This document shows positions 6,380-15,822 of a DNA stretch of 17,983 bases, piece after piece; within the stretch, counting starts at the first letter, position 1; each line of letters begins with the position of its first letter. The notes beneath the pieces were generated by a model, which made no database searches, was not told the DNA's origin, and worked only from the letters and a program-made list of their open reading frames with translations. The stretch is from Ancrocorticia sp039812645 (GTDB lineage Bacteria; Actinomycetota; Actinomycetes; Actinomycetales; Actinomycetaceae): the NCBI GenBank assembly GCA_039812645.1, contig JBDIAV010000073.1:1-17983 (forward strand), given 5' to 3'. The position numbers and the translations under genes are program-made.

Positions 6380-9300
6380 GTGACTAACACACGTTTGCGG
6401 AGAGTGAGTGCGGCAGTTATAGCCAGCGTTCTTGCCCTCCCTTTCGCCAGTCCGGCAGTAGCCACTGGTGATTCTGGCGAAGGTCAGATTGTCGCTGGAA
6501 AGGAGCTGAACGCTGCACTTAACGAGAAGGTCGACGTCGTCGTCATTCTGAAAGGTCAGCCACACAGCCCCTCGACGGCGAGCGAGTCGACCAATATTTC
6601 GGCCCAGAATTCACTCTTGGACGACTGGGCGGCGCAGTATGGCGTGGAGGTCCGCCGCCAATTTGGTTATCTCGTCAACGGTTTCTCGGCTCGTGTCCCT
6701 GCTAATAAGCTCATGCAGCTTGCCCAGGATCCTCGGGTGGAATCGGTCAAGCGTGAGCGTGTTTATCACACCACAGAGTATTCAGCTCGCGGGCTGCAAG
6801 GCGTGGTAACTGCAGCCGAGGAATATGGTGTCGATGGTACGGGAACTGTCGTTGCGGTTCTTGATACCGGTATCGATATCAACCACCAGGATATGCGCCT
6901 GGATTTCGGCACCGCCGAGAACTGCGGTCCGGACGTGAAGCTGCAGCCGGCTCCCGGCTTCACCTGTAAGGTTCCGGGTGGTTATAACTATGCCGATGAG
7001 AACGAAACGGTGAAGGATACGACGTCCTCTCAGCACGGTATGCATGTTGCAGGTATTGTCGGCGCAAACGGTTCTGTTGACGATAAGCCAGCTTGGGATA
7101 GCAAACGTATTGACGGCGCCGCCCCTAACGCCCAGCTTCTCGCCATGAAGGTTTTTTCCAATGATGGCAGTGGAAGCGCTTATGACTCGGACATCATTGC
7201 TGCGATCGAAGATTCCGTCAAGATGGGTGCCGACGTCATTAACATGTCGCTGGGTTCCACCAATGGCCTCAACAATGCGTCTGACGGTACCTATCGCGCG
7301 ATGGCCAAGGCTCGCGAGGCAGGCGTCCTGACGGTTGTTTCCGCTGGAAACGAGGGTTTGAACTTCTCGCCCACCAGTGACGGAGACGATTATTACGGAT
7401 ACCTCGACGACGGCGTTGTGGGCGCCCCCGGTTCTCAGGAAACCGCCTTCACAGTTGCCTCGATTGAGAACTCCACGGTCACGATGAAGTTGGCGTTTAT
7501 CGGGGACGATAGCACCGGTGTGCCCTACGGATTGCAGGAAGGTCCGGCGTTTGAGGACACCGACTATCAAGTGGTAGATGCGGGCTTCGGTGGTGCCGAC
7601 GACTTCAAAGCCAATGTGGACTACTCGGATAAGGTTGCGCTCGTTCAGCGAGGTGGCGACCTCTCCTTCGTCCAGAAGTTTGAGAATGCCGCTGCGCACG
7701 ATGTTGCCGGTTTGATTGTGTTTAACCACGAAGCCGGTGGCGAAGAACTGATTAATATGGCGGGGACTGACGGGGTCGATTTTCCCTCGGTTTTCTTGGG
7801 ACATTCTGCTGGTAGCCACCTGCGGGAGCTGATTTCCAAGAACACGACGGCAAATATCCGGTTCTCAAGTGAGGTAGGTTCCCTCGATAACGAGAGTGCT
7901 CTAACGCCGTCGACCTTCACGTCCTGGGGCACAACGCCCAGCCTCGACTTCAAGCCGCAAATTGCCGGCATCGGAGGCAACGTCTACTCAACGCTCAATG
8001 ACAATACCTATGGCACAAAGTCGGGTACGTCAATGGCGGCACCGAACGTTGCCGGAATGTCTGCTCTGATGTTGGAGAACTACTCCGAGCGTTTTGGTTC
8101 CTCGGTATCTCGAACTGACCAGCTCGAACTCATCAAGACTGCGTTGATGAACACCGCGCAGATCCTCGAAAATGATGAGGGCGTACCGTACGCTCCTCGC
8201 CAGATGGGTGCCGGCTTGGCTCAGATAGACAAGGCACTCGCAACCGATGTTTTCGCTACCGTTGACGGTGACGCCTCCGTTGCTCTTCGTGAAGTTAATG
8301 AGGCTCGTTCCTTCACGGTGACACTGTCGAACCGTGGTTCGAGCGATGTCACCTACAGTGTGCCTACCCAAGAGGTTCTCGCCGAAGCTGATGCTGACGC
8401 GGAAGCGGGTGACTATACCAACGTCACGGTGCCGTCGTCGGCCACGTTGACCTCTGATGTAACCTCCGTGACGGTCCCCGCGAATGGCGCTGCTACGGTG
8501 ACGTTTAACCTTAATCCTGCTGGCCATGATGATGGCTTCATTGAAGGCTGGGCGCGGCTCGCCTCCGAAACCAGTGGAGCACCAGATCTCGCAGTACCGT
8601 ACTTGGGCTTTGTCGGTGACTGGAATGAGGAGCCAATCCTTCAAGAGCCAGGCGAAGAGTTCCCTTATCTTGACGAGTCCAGCCCCTTGTCATTCCGCAC
8701 CACAGAATTGGTGACGAACCGAGACGGAGCAACGTATCCCGGCAGCTGGATCGGCGGTGATATCTGGTTGTCCCCGGATGGTGATGGTAATTTCGATCAG
8801 GTTTTTGCGAGCCTCTTCCAGCTTCGTAATATTTCTGACGCCGAGTACGAAGTCCTCAACGCGGATGGAGATGTGGTGCGCAAGCTTGGCGCCGAGCAAG
8901 AACTTCCGCGGCCAACACTCTATGACATCCTCAACCCCCAACGTGAGGTCGCACATTCGGCCATCAATTACATCTTTGATGGTTCCGTTTGGGATGCACA
9001 AAAGGGTAACTACACGCAGGTTCCGGATGGAAAATATGTGTATCGCGTCAAGGCCCGTCTCTCGGCGGATGCTGATTGGCAGATCACGGATCTTCCCTTT
9101 GGAATTGATTCCCAGGCACCCGTCATCAAGTTTGGTGAACTCAAGGGAAAGAAGCTGCAGATTACCGTCACGGATGAAGGCGGTTCTGGACTTTTCAAGG
9201 ATACGTCCACCGATCTTGTCGTTAACCCTATGGTCGCCCTCCCTGACGGTACGCTCCTTGAGAGCCGGAAGACCGGAACGAACACGTGGGAGATCACGAT

Positions 9301-11737
9301 CAACGATCCGGCTGAGATTCCATTCTTGACGGTAAGCGTGAGTGACAATGCGTTGAACCGAACGTCGGCGTCGAAGATCTTTGGTTTCTCAGGCATCATC
9401 CTTCCGAACGCCGAGGAGATTAATACAACTCCGCTGGGTCCCGGTGGGCTTCTAAGCCGAGACGGCACGCTCATGATCCAGGGTTATGCTTCCGATGACG
9501 TCACTCGCGTGACTGTTGCGGGCAACGATGTAGAGATCGTCAAGGGACGTTTCGTTGGGTTGTATGACCTGGTGGAAGGCAAGCAGACCGTTGAGGTTAT
9601 CGGATACAACGATAAGGGAGACGTGGTCGATAACAAGACGCTCACCCCCGTTTACGATTCGCTTGCCCCGGTCATCGAATTCTCTTCACTGAACGATGAC
9701 GGCCAGGCCGTTGTCTCCGAAGATGGCACGGTAACTATCGCGGGAACTATTACCGACGAACGTGCTGATGCAGAGCTATCCCTAGAGATCAACTTCGAAG
9801 ATGTTCCGGTGGGCAAGGACGGTTCCTTCAGCTACACCTACACGCCGCGGGATGACGAGGTGGCCGTTGGCATCCTCTACTCCGATGGTGCGAATGACGC
9901 GACCGATGCTATTTCCATCGCGGGCCGTGCGCCGGTGGTTGAGAACCAGTGGTTCCCTCCGTACGTCCTCAACATCGACTGTTCTGGCTTGTCGTCTTGC
10001 TTCGTGCTTGGCGACAACCCAGATATCAGCGATGACGGCACGGAGTTCACGGTCAAGGGTGTTCTCCTCTCGGAGACCAGCTCCATAACGTTGACCCCGG
10101 GCGCGCGTGCGGCCGATGATGGATCACCGACTCCGAATGAGCCCATTGAGGCCACTATTGACCAGGAGAAGGGCACGTTTGAAGCAACTCTTCCGATGAC
10201 GACCGGTATTAACGATTTCCGACTCGTCGTGACAGCCCCGGATGCCGACGGCAACGAGGTGACGATGATCGATCAGCAAATCGCGTTCTACTTCGACGTG
10301 GTTGCTCCAACGATCACCTTCGACCAGCCAACCTTGCATGGTGGCGCGCTCTTTACTAATGATGAATCGGTGACCTTCGCGGGCACCGCAGCAGATGATG
10401 GATGGGGCTACACCCTGTCCCTTAATGGTTCGTCTGTCCTGGATCTCTACCACAACAGTGGTCTTGGCCCGGATTCGAACAAGCGTGACTTCTCCACGGA
10501 TATTAAGGTCGCGGACAAGGATATCCTGCAGTTGCTGCTTAACGATGCCAGTGGCAATGCCCTAGTTGGCCTCGTTCCCGTTGTCCTGGATAAGGCTGCT
10601 CCGACGATTGCTGTTGACGGCGTTGGCCAAGGCGAGAGCGTGAGTGACGGTCGTACCGTGACGGCAACGGCGACGGACGATCATCTAGCGTCGATTCGTG
10701 TGCTGCTCAACGGCAAGGTTGTCGGCGAGAAAGCTGCGGCGCTGGCCCCTGACCAGAAGGTTGAGGATGCCCTGGTTGATGCCCGGATCTTGGGTGACGA
10801 GCATCCGACAGCGCCGGATCTGTCTGATTCCTTTGACAGTGAGCTGAGCGTGCCTATTTCCACGGCTGATCTTGACTATGGCACCTACATGGCGGTGGTT
10901 GAGTCCACCGATTTGGCAGGCAATGTGACGAGTAAGGCACGTACCTTCTCCGTGGATGCGCGTCCAACAATTGAGGGTGCTGATTCGGTGGATCTCAGCA
11001 TCTACCGCGAGGTTCTCGGAGACCAAAAGGCGCTGATCGATCAGGTCCTGGCTCAGTACACGGCCAACGACGACGATCCGAAGGGCACCGTTACTCTCGA
11101 GGCGGCCCCGCTCACCGTCGTCAAGGAAGGCGCCAACAAGGTGACCTTGATTGCGACCGACTCAGCTGGTCAGACAGCCGAGCGTGAGGTCACGGTGAAT
11201 GTAGAACTCAAGCAGGTGACGTTGAAGGACGGTGATGTCACGGCAACCGCGACATTCCGCTCGGATGACATTCTGGACGCTAAGCTCGTCACGCCAGTCA
11301 AGGGCAAGCCGGGTTCTCTGACGATTTCGAACCGCCCGGAGTTTGCGGCCCTCGATTCAGTCATCACAGTCCCGGCTGCCGAGGGCACACGAGTCTTCCA
11401 GCGTTCGGCTGATAATCGCTTGATCGCGGTTGCTTCGACATGGGCCGACGGCGTCCTGACCTTCACCGGCTCCAGTCAGGCTACCTACGAGCTCCAGCTG
11501 ACGGATACAACTAACCCTGATGACCCGGGAACGCCCGGAGGTGGCACGGACGAACCGGGTGGCACACCGGGTAATGGCGGCAAGGATCCCGGTCAGGGTC
11601 AGAGACCCGGTGAGGGGAACCACGGCAATATGCCAAATACCGGCGCCGATGTTCGGGCTTTGGCGGTATCGGCCACAGCATTGCTGATGATCGGTTCGGC
11701 GATGGCCTGGTCCAAGCGCCGCCGCGAAAACAGCTAA
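6380..11737 (+). CDS. giant wall-anchored subtilisin-like (S8) serine protease
   Basis: A 1785-residue secreted protease. GTG 6380 is chosen because a strong AAGGAGG lies 8 nt upstream; an in-frame TTG at 6347 has no such site. The signal peptide ends near residue 28 (AVA-TGD). An inhibitor-I9-like propeptide spans about 45-130. The catalytic triad is Asp162 (VAVLDTGID), His219 (SQHGMHVAG) and Ser551 (SGTSMAAPNVAG), with oxyanion Asn324 (SAGNEG). A PA domain is inserted at about 390-500. A C5a-peptidase-like Fn3 domain follows at about 630-745, then several Ig-like repeats beginning DSQAPVI, DSLAPVI, VVAPTI and DKAAPTI (about 908-1500). The end is a Gly/Pro-rich spacer (1711-1750), a sorting signal MPNTG (1751-1755), a hydrophobic helix and a KRRRENS tail. 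Paired cysteines at 182/196 and 1201/1207 may form disulfides. The architecture matches lactocepin or C5a peptidase-type surface proteases that cut host or environmental proteins. The target is unknown, and no sortase gene is present here. Confidence 0.93.
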   Translation: MTNTRLRRVSAAVIASVLALPFASPAVATGDSGEGQIVAGKELNAALNEKVDVVVILKGQPHSPSTASESTNISAQNSLLDDWAAQYGVEVRRQFGYLVNGFSARVPANKLMQLAQDPRVESVKRERVYHTTEYSARGLQGVVTAAEEYGVDGTGTVVAVLDTGIDINHQDMRLDFGTAENCGPDVKLQPAPGFTCKVPGGYNYADENETVKDTTSSQHGMHVAGIVGANGSVDDKPAWDSKRIDGAAPNAQLLAMKVFSNDGSGSAYDSDIIAAIEDSVKMGADVINMSLGSTNGLNNASDGTYRAMAKAREAGVLTVVSAGNEGLNFSPTSDGDDYYGYLDDGVVGAPGSQETAFTVASIENSTVTMKLAFIGDDSTGVPYGLQEGPAFEDTDYQVVDAGFGGADDFKANVDYSDKVALVQRGGDLSFVQKFENAAAHDVAGLIVFNHEAGGEELINMAGTDGVDFPSVFLGHSAGSHLRELISKNTTANIRFSSEVGSLDNESALTPSTFTSWGTTPSLDFKPQIAGIGGNVYSTLNDNTYGTKSGTSMAAPNVAGMSALMLENYSERFGSSVSRTDQLELIKTALMNTAQILENDEGVPYAPRQMGAGLAQIDKALATDVFATVDGDASVALREVNEARSFTVTLSNRGSSDVTYSVPTQEVLAEADADAEAGDYTNVTVPSSATLTSDVTSVTVPANGAATVTFNLNPAGHDDGFIEGWARLASETSGAPDLAVPYLGFVGDWNEEPILQEPGEEFPYLDESSPLSFRTTELVTNRDGATYPGSWIGGDIWLSPDGDGNFDQVFASLFQLRNISDAEYEVLNADGDVVRKLGAEQELPRPTLYDILNPQREVAHSAINYIFDGSVWDAQKGNYTQVPDGKYVYRVKARLSADADWQITDLPFGIDSQAPVIKFGELKGKKLQITVTDEGGSGLFKDTSTDLVVNPMVALPDGTLLESRKTGTNTWEITINDPAEIPFLTVSVSDNALNRTSASKIFGFSGIILPNAEEINTTPLGPGGLLSRDGTLMIQGYASDDVTRVTVAGNDVEIVKGRFVGLYDLVEGKQTVEVIGYNDKGDVVDNKTLTPVYDSLAPVIEFSSLNDDGQAVVSEDGTVTIAGTITDERADAELSLEINFEDVPVGKDGSFSYTYTPRDDEVAVGILYSDGANDATDAISIAGRAPVVENQWFPPYVLNIDCSGLSSCFVLGDNPDISDDGTEFTVKGVLLSETSSITLTPGARAADDGSPTPNEPIEATIDQEKGTFEATLPMTTGINDFRLVVTAPDADGNEVTMIDQQIAFYFDVVAPTITFDQPTLHGGALFTNDESVTFAGTAADDGWGYTLSLNGSSVLDLYHNSGLGPDSNKRDFSTDIKVADKDILQLLLNDASGNALVGLVPVVLDKAAPTIAVDGVGQGESVSDGRTVTATATDDHLASIRVLLNGKVVGEKAAALAPDQKVEDALVDARILGDEHPTAPDLSDSFDSELSVPISTADLDYGTYMAVVESTDLAGNVTSKARTFSVDARPTIEGADSVDLSIYREVLGDQKALIDQVLAQYTANDDDPKGTVTLEAAPLTVVKEGANKVTLIATDSAGQTAEREVTVNVELKQVTLKDGDVTATATFRSDDILDAKLVTPVKGKPGSLTISNRPEFAALDSVITVPAAEGTRVFQRSADNRLIAVASTWADGVLTFTGSSQATYELQLTDTTNPDDPGTPGGGTDEPGGTPGNGGKDPGQGQRPGEGNHGNMPNTGADVRALAVSATALLMIGSAMAWSKRRRENS

Positions 11738-11826
11738 CAAGAACGGCTAGCTGAAACAATCAACGGATCATCGGACCTGAGAAGAAACCGATGGTGAAAA
11801 GAAGGGGCTGAGTTAACTAGCCTCTG

Positions 11827-11862
11827 GGGCCGGGAATGCCACGAGAGTGGGATTCCCGGCCC
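11827..11862 (+). terminator. strong hairpin terminator after the protease gene
   Basis: Arms GGGCCGGGAAT (11827-11837) and ATTCCCGGCCC (11852-11862) pair perfectly. Above a single G-G mismatch, CCAC and GTGG add four pairs and close on a GAGA tetraloop of the stable GNRA type. There is no long U-run after it, only TTCCCGTCT, as is common for high-GC actinobacterial terminators. It lies 90 bp past the protease stop. The rest of 11738-12008 shows no gene. Confidence 0.8.
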
Positions 11863-12008
11863 TTCCCGTCTCTGGAATAACTGTGCGATTGACGTCTTAT
11901 CGGGTGAGGTTTTGATTCGACCTTGGCAAAAGAGATTTACTTGAGGAAAGAGTTCGGTCATTCCGGCTCGTCGACGAATGGTGAGTATGTTCAGATGAGT
12001 GATAGCTG

Positions 12009-12878
12009 ATGTGGGTTCTCTACGCCTTTGGATCGGCATTCTTCGCGGGGCTCACCTCAGTCCTTGCGAAGTCAGGTGTGACGACGACGCCCTCGAGCCT
12101 CGCGACCGCACTGCGAACTGTTGTGGTGCTCATCGGCGCGATTGTGATGGTCGTGATATCCGGTTCTGCGCCCACGCTTATGGACCTGGATTCGCGAACA
12201 TGGCTTTTCCTCGTACTTTCCGGTCTTGCCACCGGTGCCTCGTGGCTCTGTTTCTTCAAGGCTCTGCAACTCGGACCTGTCTCAACCGTTTCGGCTATCG
12301 ACAAGTCGAGTATTGTCCTGACGGTACTGCTGGCCATCGTGTTGCTGGGGGAGACCGAGGATCTTGCGGTACGCCTCATTGGCATTGCGCTCATCGGGAT
12401 CGGGACGCTTCTCATGGTGGAGTGGCGGCCAGCGCCCGGCTCTGCCCGCATCGGCGCTTGGGTATTTTATGCGGTGGGCGCGGCGGTATTTGCTGCTCTG
12501 ACGGCTATTCTCGGCAAGGTGGGTATCACCGGAGTCGAATCAAACCTGGGAACAGCAATTCGTACCGTGGTTGTTCTTGCGATGGCCTGGCTCGTCGTCG
12601 GCCTCACAAAGGAAGGATCCGCGATCAAGGAGATTCCGCGAAAAGAGCTGACCTACATCGCACTTTCAGGGCTCGCAACCGGCGCCTCCTGGTTGTGCTA
12701 CTGGCGGGCGATGCAGGAAGGCCCCGCGAGCGTTGTCGCCCCCATCGACAAACTAGGCATTGTCGTGACCGTCGTACTGGCGTGGATCTTCTTCCACGAA
12801 CGCCAAAGTAAAAAGGCACTCGCCGGTCTTGGTTTGATCGTGGTGGGAACTCTGGTGATGATCATTCCGACGAGTTGA
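12009..12878 (+). CDS. EamA/DMT-family permease
   Basis: A 289-residue inner-membrane transporter of the drug/metabolite superfamily with about ten hydrophobic helices in two EamA halves of five. The halves are unusually alike. LSGLATGASWLC occurs in both, followed by FFKALQLGP in the first and YWRAMQEGP in the second, then AIDKSSIVLTV and PIDKLGIVVTV. ALRTVVVL in the first matches AIRTVVVL in the second. Members export amino acids or other metabolites, or act as uptake carriers; the substrate is unknown. The start has only a weak Shine-Dalgarno sequence, but MWVLYAFGSAFFAGL matches the start of family members. The gene is monocistronic, between the protease terminator and the convergent antiterminator gene. 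Confidence 0.9.
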   Translation: MWVLYAFGSAFFAGLTSVLAKSGVTTTPSSLATALRTVVVLIGAIVMVVISGSAPTLMDLDSRTWLFLVLSGLATGASWLCFFKALQLGPVSTVSAIDKSSIVLTVLLAIVLLGETEDLAVRLIGIALIGIGTLLMVEWRPAPGSARIGAWVFYAVGAAVFAALTAILGKVGITGVESNLGTAIRTVVVLAMAWLVVGLTKEGSAIKEIPRKELTYIALSGLATGASWLCYWRAMQEGPASVVAPIDKLGIVVTVVLAWIFFHERQSKKALAGLGLIVVGTLVMIIPTS

Positions 12879-12880
12879 CG

Positions 12881-12926
12881 AGGGTGGGCCGGGGGACCCT
12901 GGCATTCTCTATGCCGTAGACGGCAT
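12881..12926. terminator. possible terminator between convergent genes
   Basis: Two small stems fill the 76-bp gap between convergent stops. AGGGT (12881-12885) pairs with ACCCT (12896-12900), and ATGCCG with CGGCAT (12911-12926) closes a TAGA tetraloop. Neither has a clear T-run, so termination for either strand is only plausible. Confidence 0.4.
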
Positions 12927-12954
12927 GTGTAACGCTCTTGTGCCCAGTAAGGAG

Positions 12955-13809
12955 TCAGTTTCCCGCCGCTTCTTCCGGACCAGCGTGACGCAAACGCGAC
13001 AGATGGATCATGAGGTAGAGGACTTCCTCGCTGGATAGCTCGTCTCCGAAGGATTGCTCAAGATACGTGGCAATACGATTGGCTCCATCGAAGGATTCAG
13101 GTTCGGAGATTTTCAACATCTCGAACATGTTGCGATGGCTACCGGAAAGTTGCGTGTTTTCAGTCAGCCGCCGCAGCACAAACTTCAAGTGAGTCAGGAA
13201 GCGCTCAACGTGCGATTGCTCCGACGGTAGGCCCAAAGGCATCCATTGCCGCACGATTTCCATAACGCCGGCTACCGCGGAGGCAATCCTTTGGGTCTCC
13301 ACCATGTCGCCTGTGAGTCCGGCGTTAACGAGGTGGAGTGTAATGAAACCAGCTTCATCAAGTGGCAACCGTTTTCCTGTGATTTCTTCTGTCCATTCCA
13401 GCACGTCGAGTGAGATCTTGAATTCCCGACGATAGGTTGCTTTCGTTTCAAAGAGCAGGTTGTTCGATAGTGTGGTGTGCGTGTCGACTCGTCCGAGAGC
13501 AGCGGCAAGATGATCGGCCAAACCTATCTCCACAACGGATGAAAGCTCGATGCCATGCCGTCCCGATAGCCGTTTAGCTATAGTCGCTGTCAGTTCGACG
13601 ATCTCCCACGGTAAAGCAACGAGGATTGAACGCATACCCTGCGATTCGGGGCCGCCCTCGAGGATGTATCGTTTTTCTACCTGGGAATCGTCGACGGTGT
13701 CACCTCGATGTTTGTTCCATCCCAAACCGGGGCCAACGAGTACTGCTTCCCTCCCATCGGGCAGAACAGCACCGACGGAGTTGTTGTTGAAGATTCGGGA
13801 TATCTTCAT
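12955..13809 (-). CDS. bglG: BglG/LicT-family transcription antiterminator
   Basis: A 284-residue RNA-binding antiterminator. The co-antiterminator (CAT) domain spans about residues 1-55 (start MKISRIFNNNSVGAV, with NKHRGDTVDD near 32-41), and binds RAT hairpins in mRNA. PRD1 carries His100 (GLADHLAAA) and His159 (ITLHLVNA); PRD2 carries His207 (FLTHLKF) and His269 (LMIHLSRL). All four PTS-phosphorylated histidines are present, so it should respond both to its cognate EII (negative) and to HPr (positive). ATG 13809 is chosen because GGAGG sits five bases upstream and the protein then begins like all family members; an in-frame ATG at 13833 would add eight atypical residues. It is the last gene of the beta-glucoside operon, 90 bp after the PTS gene. 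Its probable targets are the RAT-like elements at 15854-15888 and 17463-17519. Confidence 0.93.
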   Translation of the reverse strand: MKISRIFNNNSVGAVLPDGREAVLVGPGLGWNKHRGDTVDDSQVEKRYILEGGPESQGMRSILVALPWEIVELTATIAKRLSGRHGIELSSVVEIGLADHLAAALGRVDTHTTLSNNLLFETKATYRREFKISLDVLEWTEEITGKRLPLDEAGFITLHLVNAGLTGDMVETQRIASAVAGVMEIVRQWMPLGLPSEQSHVERFLTHLKFVLRRLTENTQLSGSHRNMFEMLKISEPESFDGANRIATYLEQSFGDELSSEEVLYLMIHLSRLRHAGPEEAAGN

Positions 13810-13836
13810 ATGTCCTCCGATTTGATACGCCACCCG

Positions 13837-13882
13837 AGCAGGCGGGCTTGTCGGACTGGTGAGTCCTTGGGCTCCGCCTGCT
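13837..13882 (-). other. large stem-loop between the PTS and antiterminator genes
   Basis: Outer arms of 9 bp (13837-13845 and 13874-13882, AGCAGGCGG and its complement) enclose a symmetric 7x7 internal loop. A 5-bp inner stem (13853-13857 with 13862-13866) lies inside. It lies between the EIIBCA stop and the antiterminator ribosome site. It has no U-run on the coding strand and does not match the RAT consensus. It may be a partial terminator or a 3'-end stabiliser that sets a different expression level for the regulator. Confidence 0.5.
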
Positions 13883-13899
13883 GCGTGACGAGGTTGATG

Positions 13900-15819
13900 T
13901 TACCGAGCTGCTGCATCGCGTTTCACTGGAATGAGACGCAGCAGAGGATCGCCGATGTTAACGGTGTCGCCGCTGGTTTGCTCTTCGATTGCCGAGATCT
14001 TGCTTGTGACCACGATGGGAGTTGCGGCGGAGTACCCTGCATTTGCGATGACTTCGAGGTCGACGTCGACAAGCGGATCACCCGCATGAACCTTCTGTTT
14101 GGCCTGCACATGAGTCATGAAACCCTTGCCACCAAGATTTACGGTGTCAATACCAATGTGAATGAGGATGTCGATTCCGTTCTCGCAGCGTAAGCCAATG
14201 GCATGCCCGCTCGATGGTGCCAGCAGGACGGTGGCGTCGCAAGGTGCAACTACCTTCCCATCTTCGGGAATGATCGCAATTCCTGACCCAAGTTTGCCGC
14301 TGGCAAAGACCGGATCGGGAACGTCGCTCAGTAGAATAACTTGCCCGGTCATCGGGCTGAGCAGCGTGACTGGTCCCGTAGATTCGAGAGTTGCTGGGCT
14401 TGTCGATTCGACGACGACGGCCTCCGCGTCCGGTAGGTTAGTGGACTCCTTCGCTTTCGCAACGTCCGTCTTGGACTCGTAACCGAACAGCATCACGAGT
14501 GCAAACATGAGGAAAAAGGCCACGGCGATTCCGATAAGGTACCCAACGGTGGGTGTCATGAGGGGGATGGTGAAGATGCTGGAGAGTGCGAAGCCACCCG
14601 ACTTAACGTTGAAAGCGCCGATGATTGCTCCGCTGAGCATGGCCGAGAGAATTAACGGTGGAAGGACACGCTTGTAGCGAAGAATAACGCCGTACAGCAT
14701 GGGTTCGGAGACGCCTGCAAGCAACCCGGATAGGGCGCCCGCGCTACACAGTTCGCGGAGCTCACTGCCCTTGGGCGCGCGAAGGAAGACGGCGAGGGCG
14801 AGTCCCCACACGGCGAAGTTGTAGCCGCCGGTGATGGGAATGATTGGGTCCCCGCCGAAAGCGTCAATGTTGGACAAGATAACCGGGACAAGGGCCCAGT
14901 GCAGGCCGAACATGACGAAGAAGATGAAGGCTCCGCCCAACAGAGCACCCATGAGCATAGGGGAGAAGTTGTTGGCAGCCATGATGCCATCGGTGAGGGC
15001 CTGTCCTACAAGAACTCCGAATGGGCCAAATACAAGCGCGGCCAGAGGAACCATGACGGCGAGCGACACAGTGGGCACGATGAGGAGTTGCAGATCCTTA
15101 GGGGTGATCTTGCGGAGCAATGGCTCCAGATAGGACAGCGCGATGGCAATGAAGATGGCGGGGAAGATCGACGACGAGTAGTTGAACATGTAGAGCGGGG
15201 CGCCCAGGAAGGAGAGCACATCTCCGGCTTGTCCCAGCGCCGTGAAGGACGGCTCCAGGAGTGCGGCTGCGGCGGTGGCGCCGAGATAGGGTGTGGCACC
15301 GAGGCGGCGGGAAGCCGTTGCGGCGATCAGGATGGGAAGGAAATAGAAGAAAGCGTTGCCTGCCGCCATCATCACGGAGATGGCGGCACCCGGAGCATCG
15401 GGGTCGTACCAATTGAACTGTGAACCGATGTTGAGAAACATCTTGATCATTGAGGCGCCTACGAGCGGCATCAACAGTGGCTGGAATGTACCTGCCAGTA
15501 GTGCGAACAGCCAATCGATAAAACTTTGCTTCTCTCCGGAGGTCGTGTTGCTGTCGCCTCCCAGTTGTGTCCATCCTTTGGCGTTGACCAGTTCTCGGTA
15601 CACGTCGCCGACGCCCGGACCTATGACGATCTGGGTTTGACCGCCGGATTCGACGACTTGGACGACTCCCTTGGTTGTGGACAAGGCATCTTTCTGAACC
15701 TTTGAGTTGTCTTTGAGGGCAAACCTCAAACGGGTAGCACAGTGGGTCACCTGGCTGACGTTGCCAGGCCCTCCAACTAGCTTGCCGATCCTGAGGGCGA
15801 GTTCTTGATCTTTCATCAT
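13900..15819 (-). CDS. bglF: PTS beta-glucoside transporter subunit EIIBCA
   Basis: A 639-residue membrane permease that imports and phosphorylates beta-glucosides. The EIIB domain covers about residues 1-85, with phosphorylated Cys27 in THCATRLRF. EIIC spans about 105-450 with multiple membrane helices and the motifs PITGGYNFAVWGLA and SAGALSGLLAGVSEPMLYG. After a linker, EIIA (about 490-639) carries His539 (SSGHAIGL) and the phosphoacceptor His554 (ILIHIGIDTV), spaced 15 residues apart as in EIIA-Glc. The B-C-A order is that of BglF/BglP. Tandem ATG codons stand at 15819 and 15816; AAGGG suits the second slightly better. It lies 7 bp after the glucosidase stop and is expected to phosphorylate and inhibit the antiterminator when substrate is absent. 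Confidence 0.95.
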   Translation of the reverse strand: MMKDQELALRIGKLVGGPGNVSQVTHCATRLRFALKDNSKVQKDALSTTKGVVQVVESGGQTQIVIGPGVGDVYRELVNAKGWTQLGGDSNTTSGEKQSFIDWLFALLAGTFQPLLMPLVGASMIKMFLNIGSQFNWYDPDAPGAAISVMMAAGNAFFYFLPILIAATASRRLGATPYLGATAAAALLEPSFTALGQAGDVLSFLGAPLYMFNYSSSIFPAIFIAIALSYLEPLLRKITPKDLQLLIVPTVSLAVMVPLAALVFGPFGVLVGQALTDGIMAANNFSPMLMGALLGGAFIFFVMFGLHWALVPVILSNIDAFGGDPIIPITGGYNFAVWGLALAVFLRAPKGSELRELCSAGALSGLLAGVSEPMLYGVILRYKRVLPPLILSAMLSGAIIGAFNVKSGGFALSSIFTIPLMTPTVGYLIGIAVAFFLMFALVMLFGYESKTDVAKAKESTNLPDAEAVVVESTSPATLESTGPVTLLSPMTGQVILLSDVPDPVFASGKLGSGIAIIPEDGKVVAPCDATVLLAPSSGHAIGLRCENGIDILIHIGIDTVNLGGKGFMTHVQAKQKVHAGDPLVDVDLEVIANAGYSAATPIVVTSKISAIEEQTSGDTVNIGDPLLRLIPVKRDAAAR

Positions 15820-15822
15820 TTT

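Noticed and set aside
6782..7819. 345-codon minus-strand open frame inside the protease gene
   Set aside because: It is antisense to the S8 catalytic domain, has no recognisable domain or ribosome site, and arises from codon bias of the real gene.
12881..12926. Small repeats between convergent genes as a possible CRISPR or attachment site
   Set aside because: They are only two short hairpins with no repeated spacer structure and no integrase nearby.
13837..13882. Intercistronic stem-loop as a third RAT element
   Set aside because: It lacks the GGATTGT and GGCAAGACC halves; only a general stem-loop is supported.
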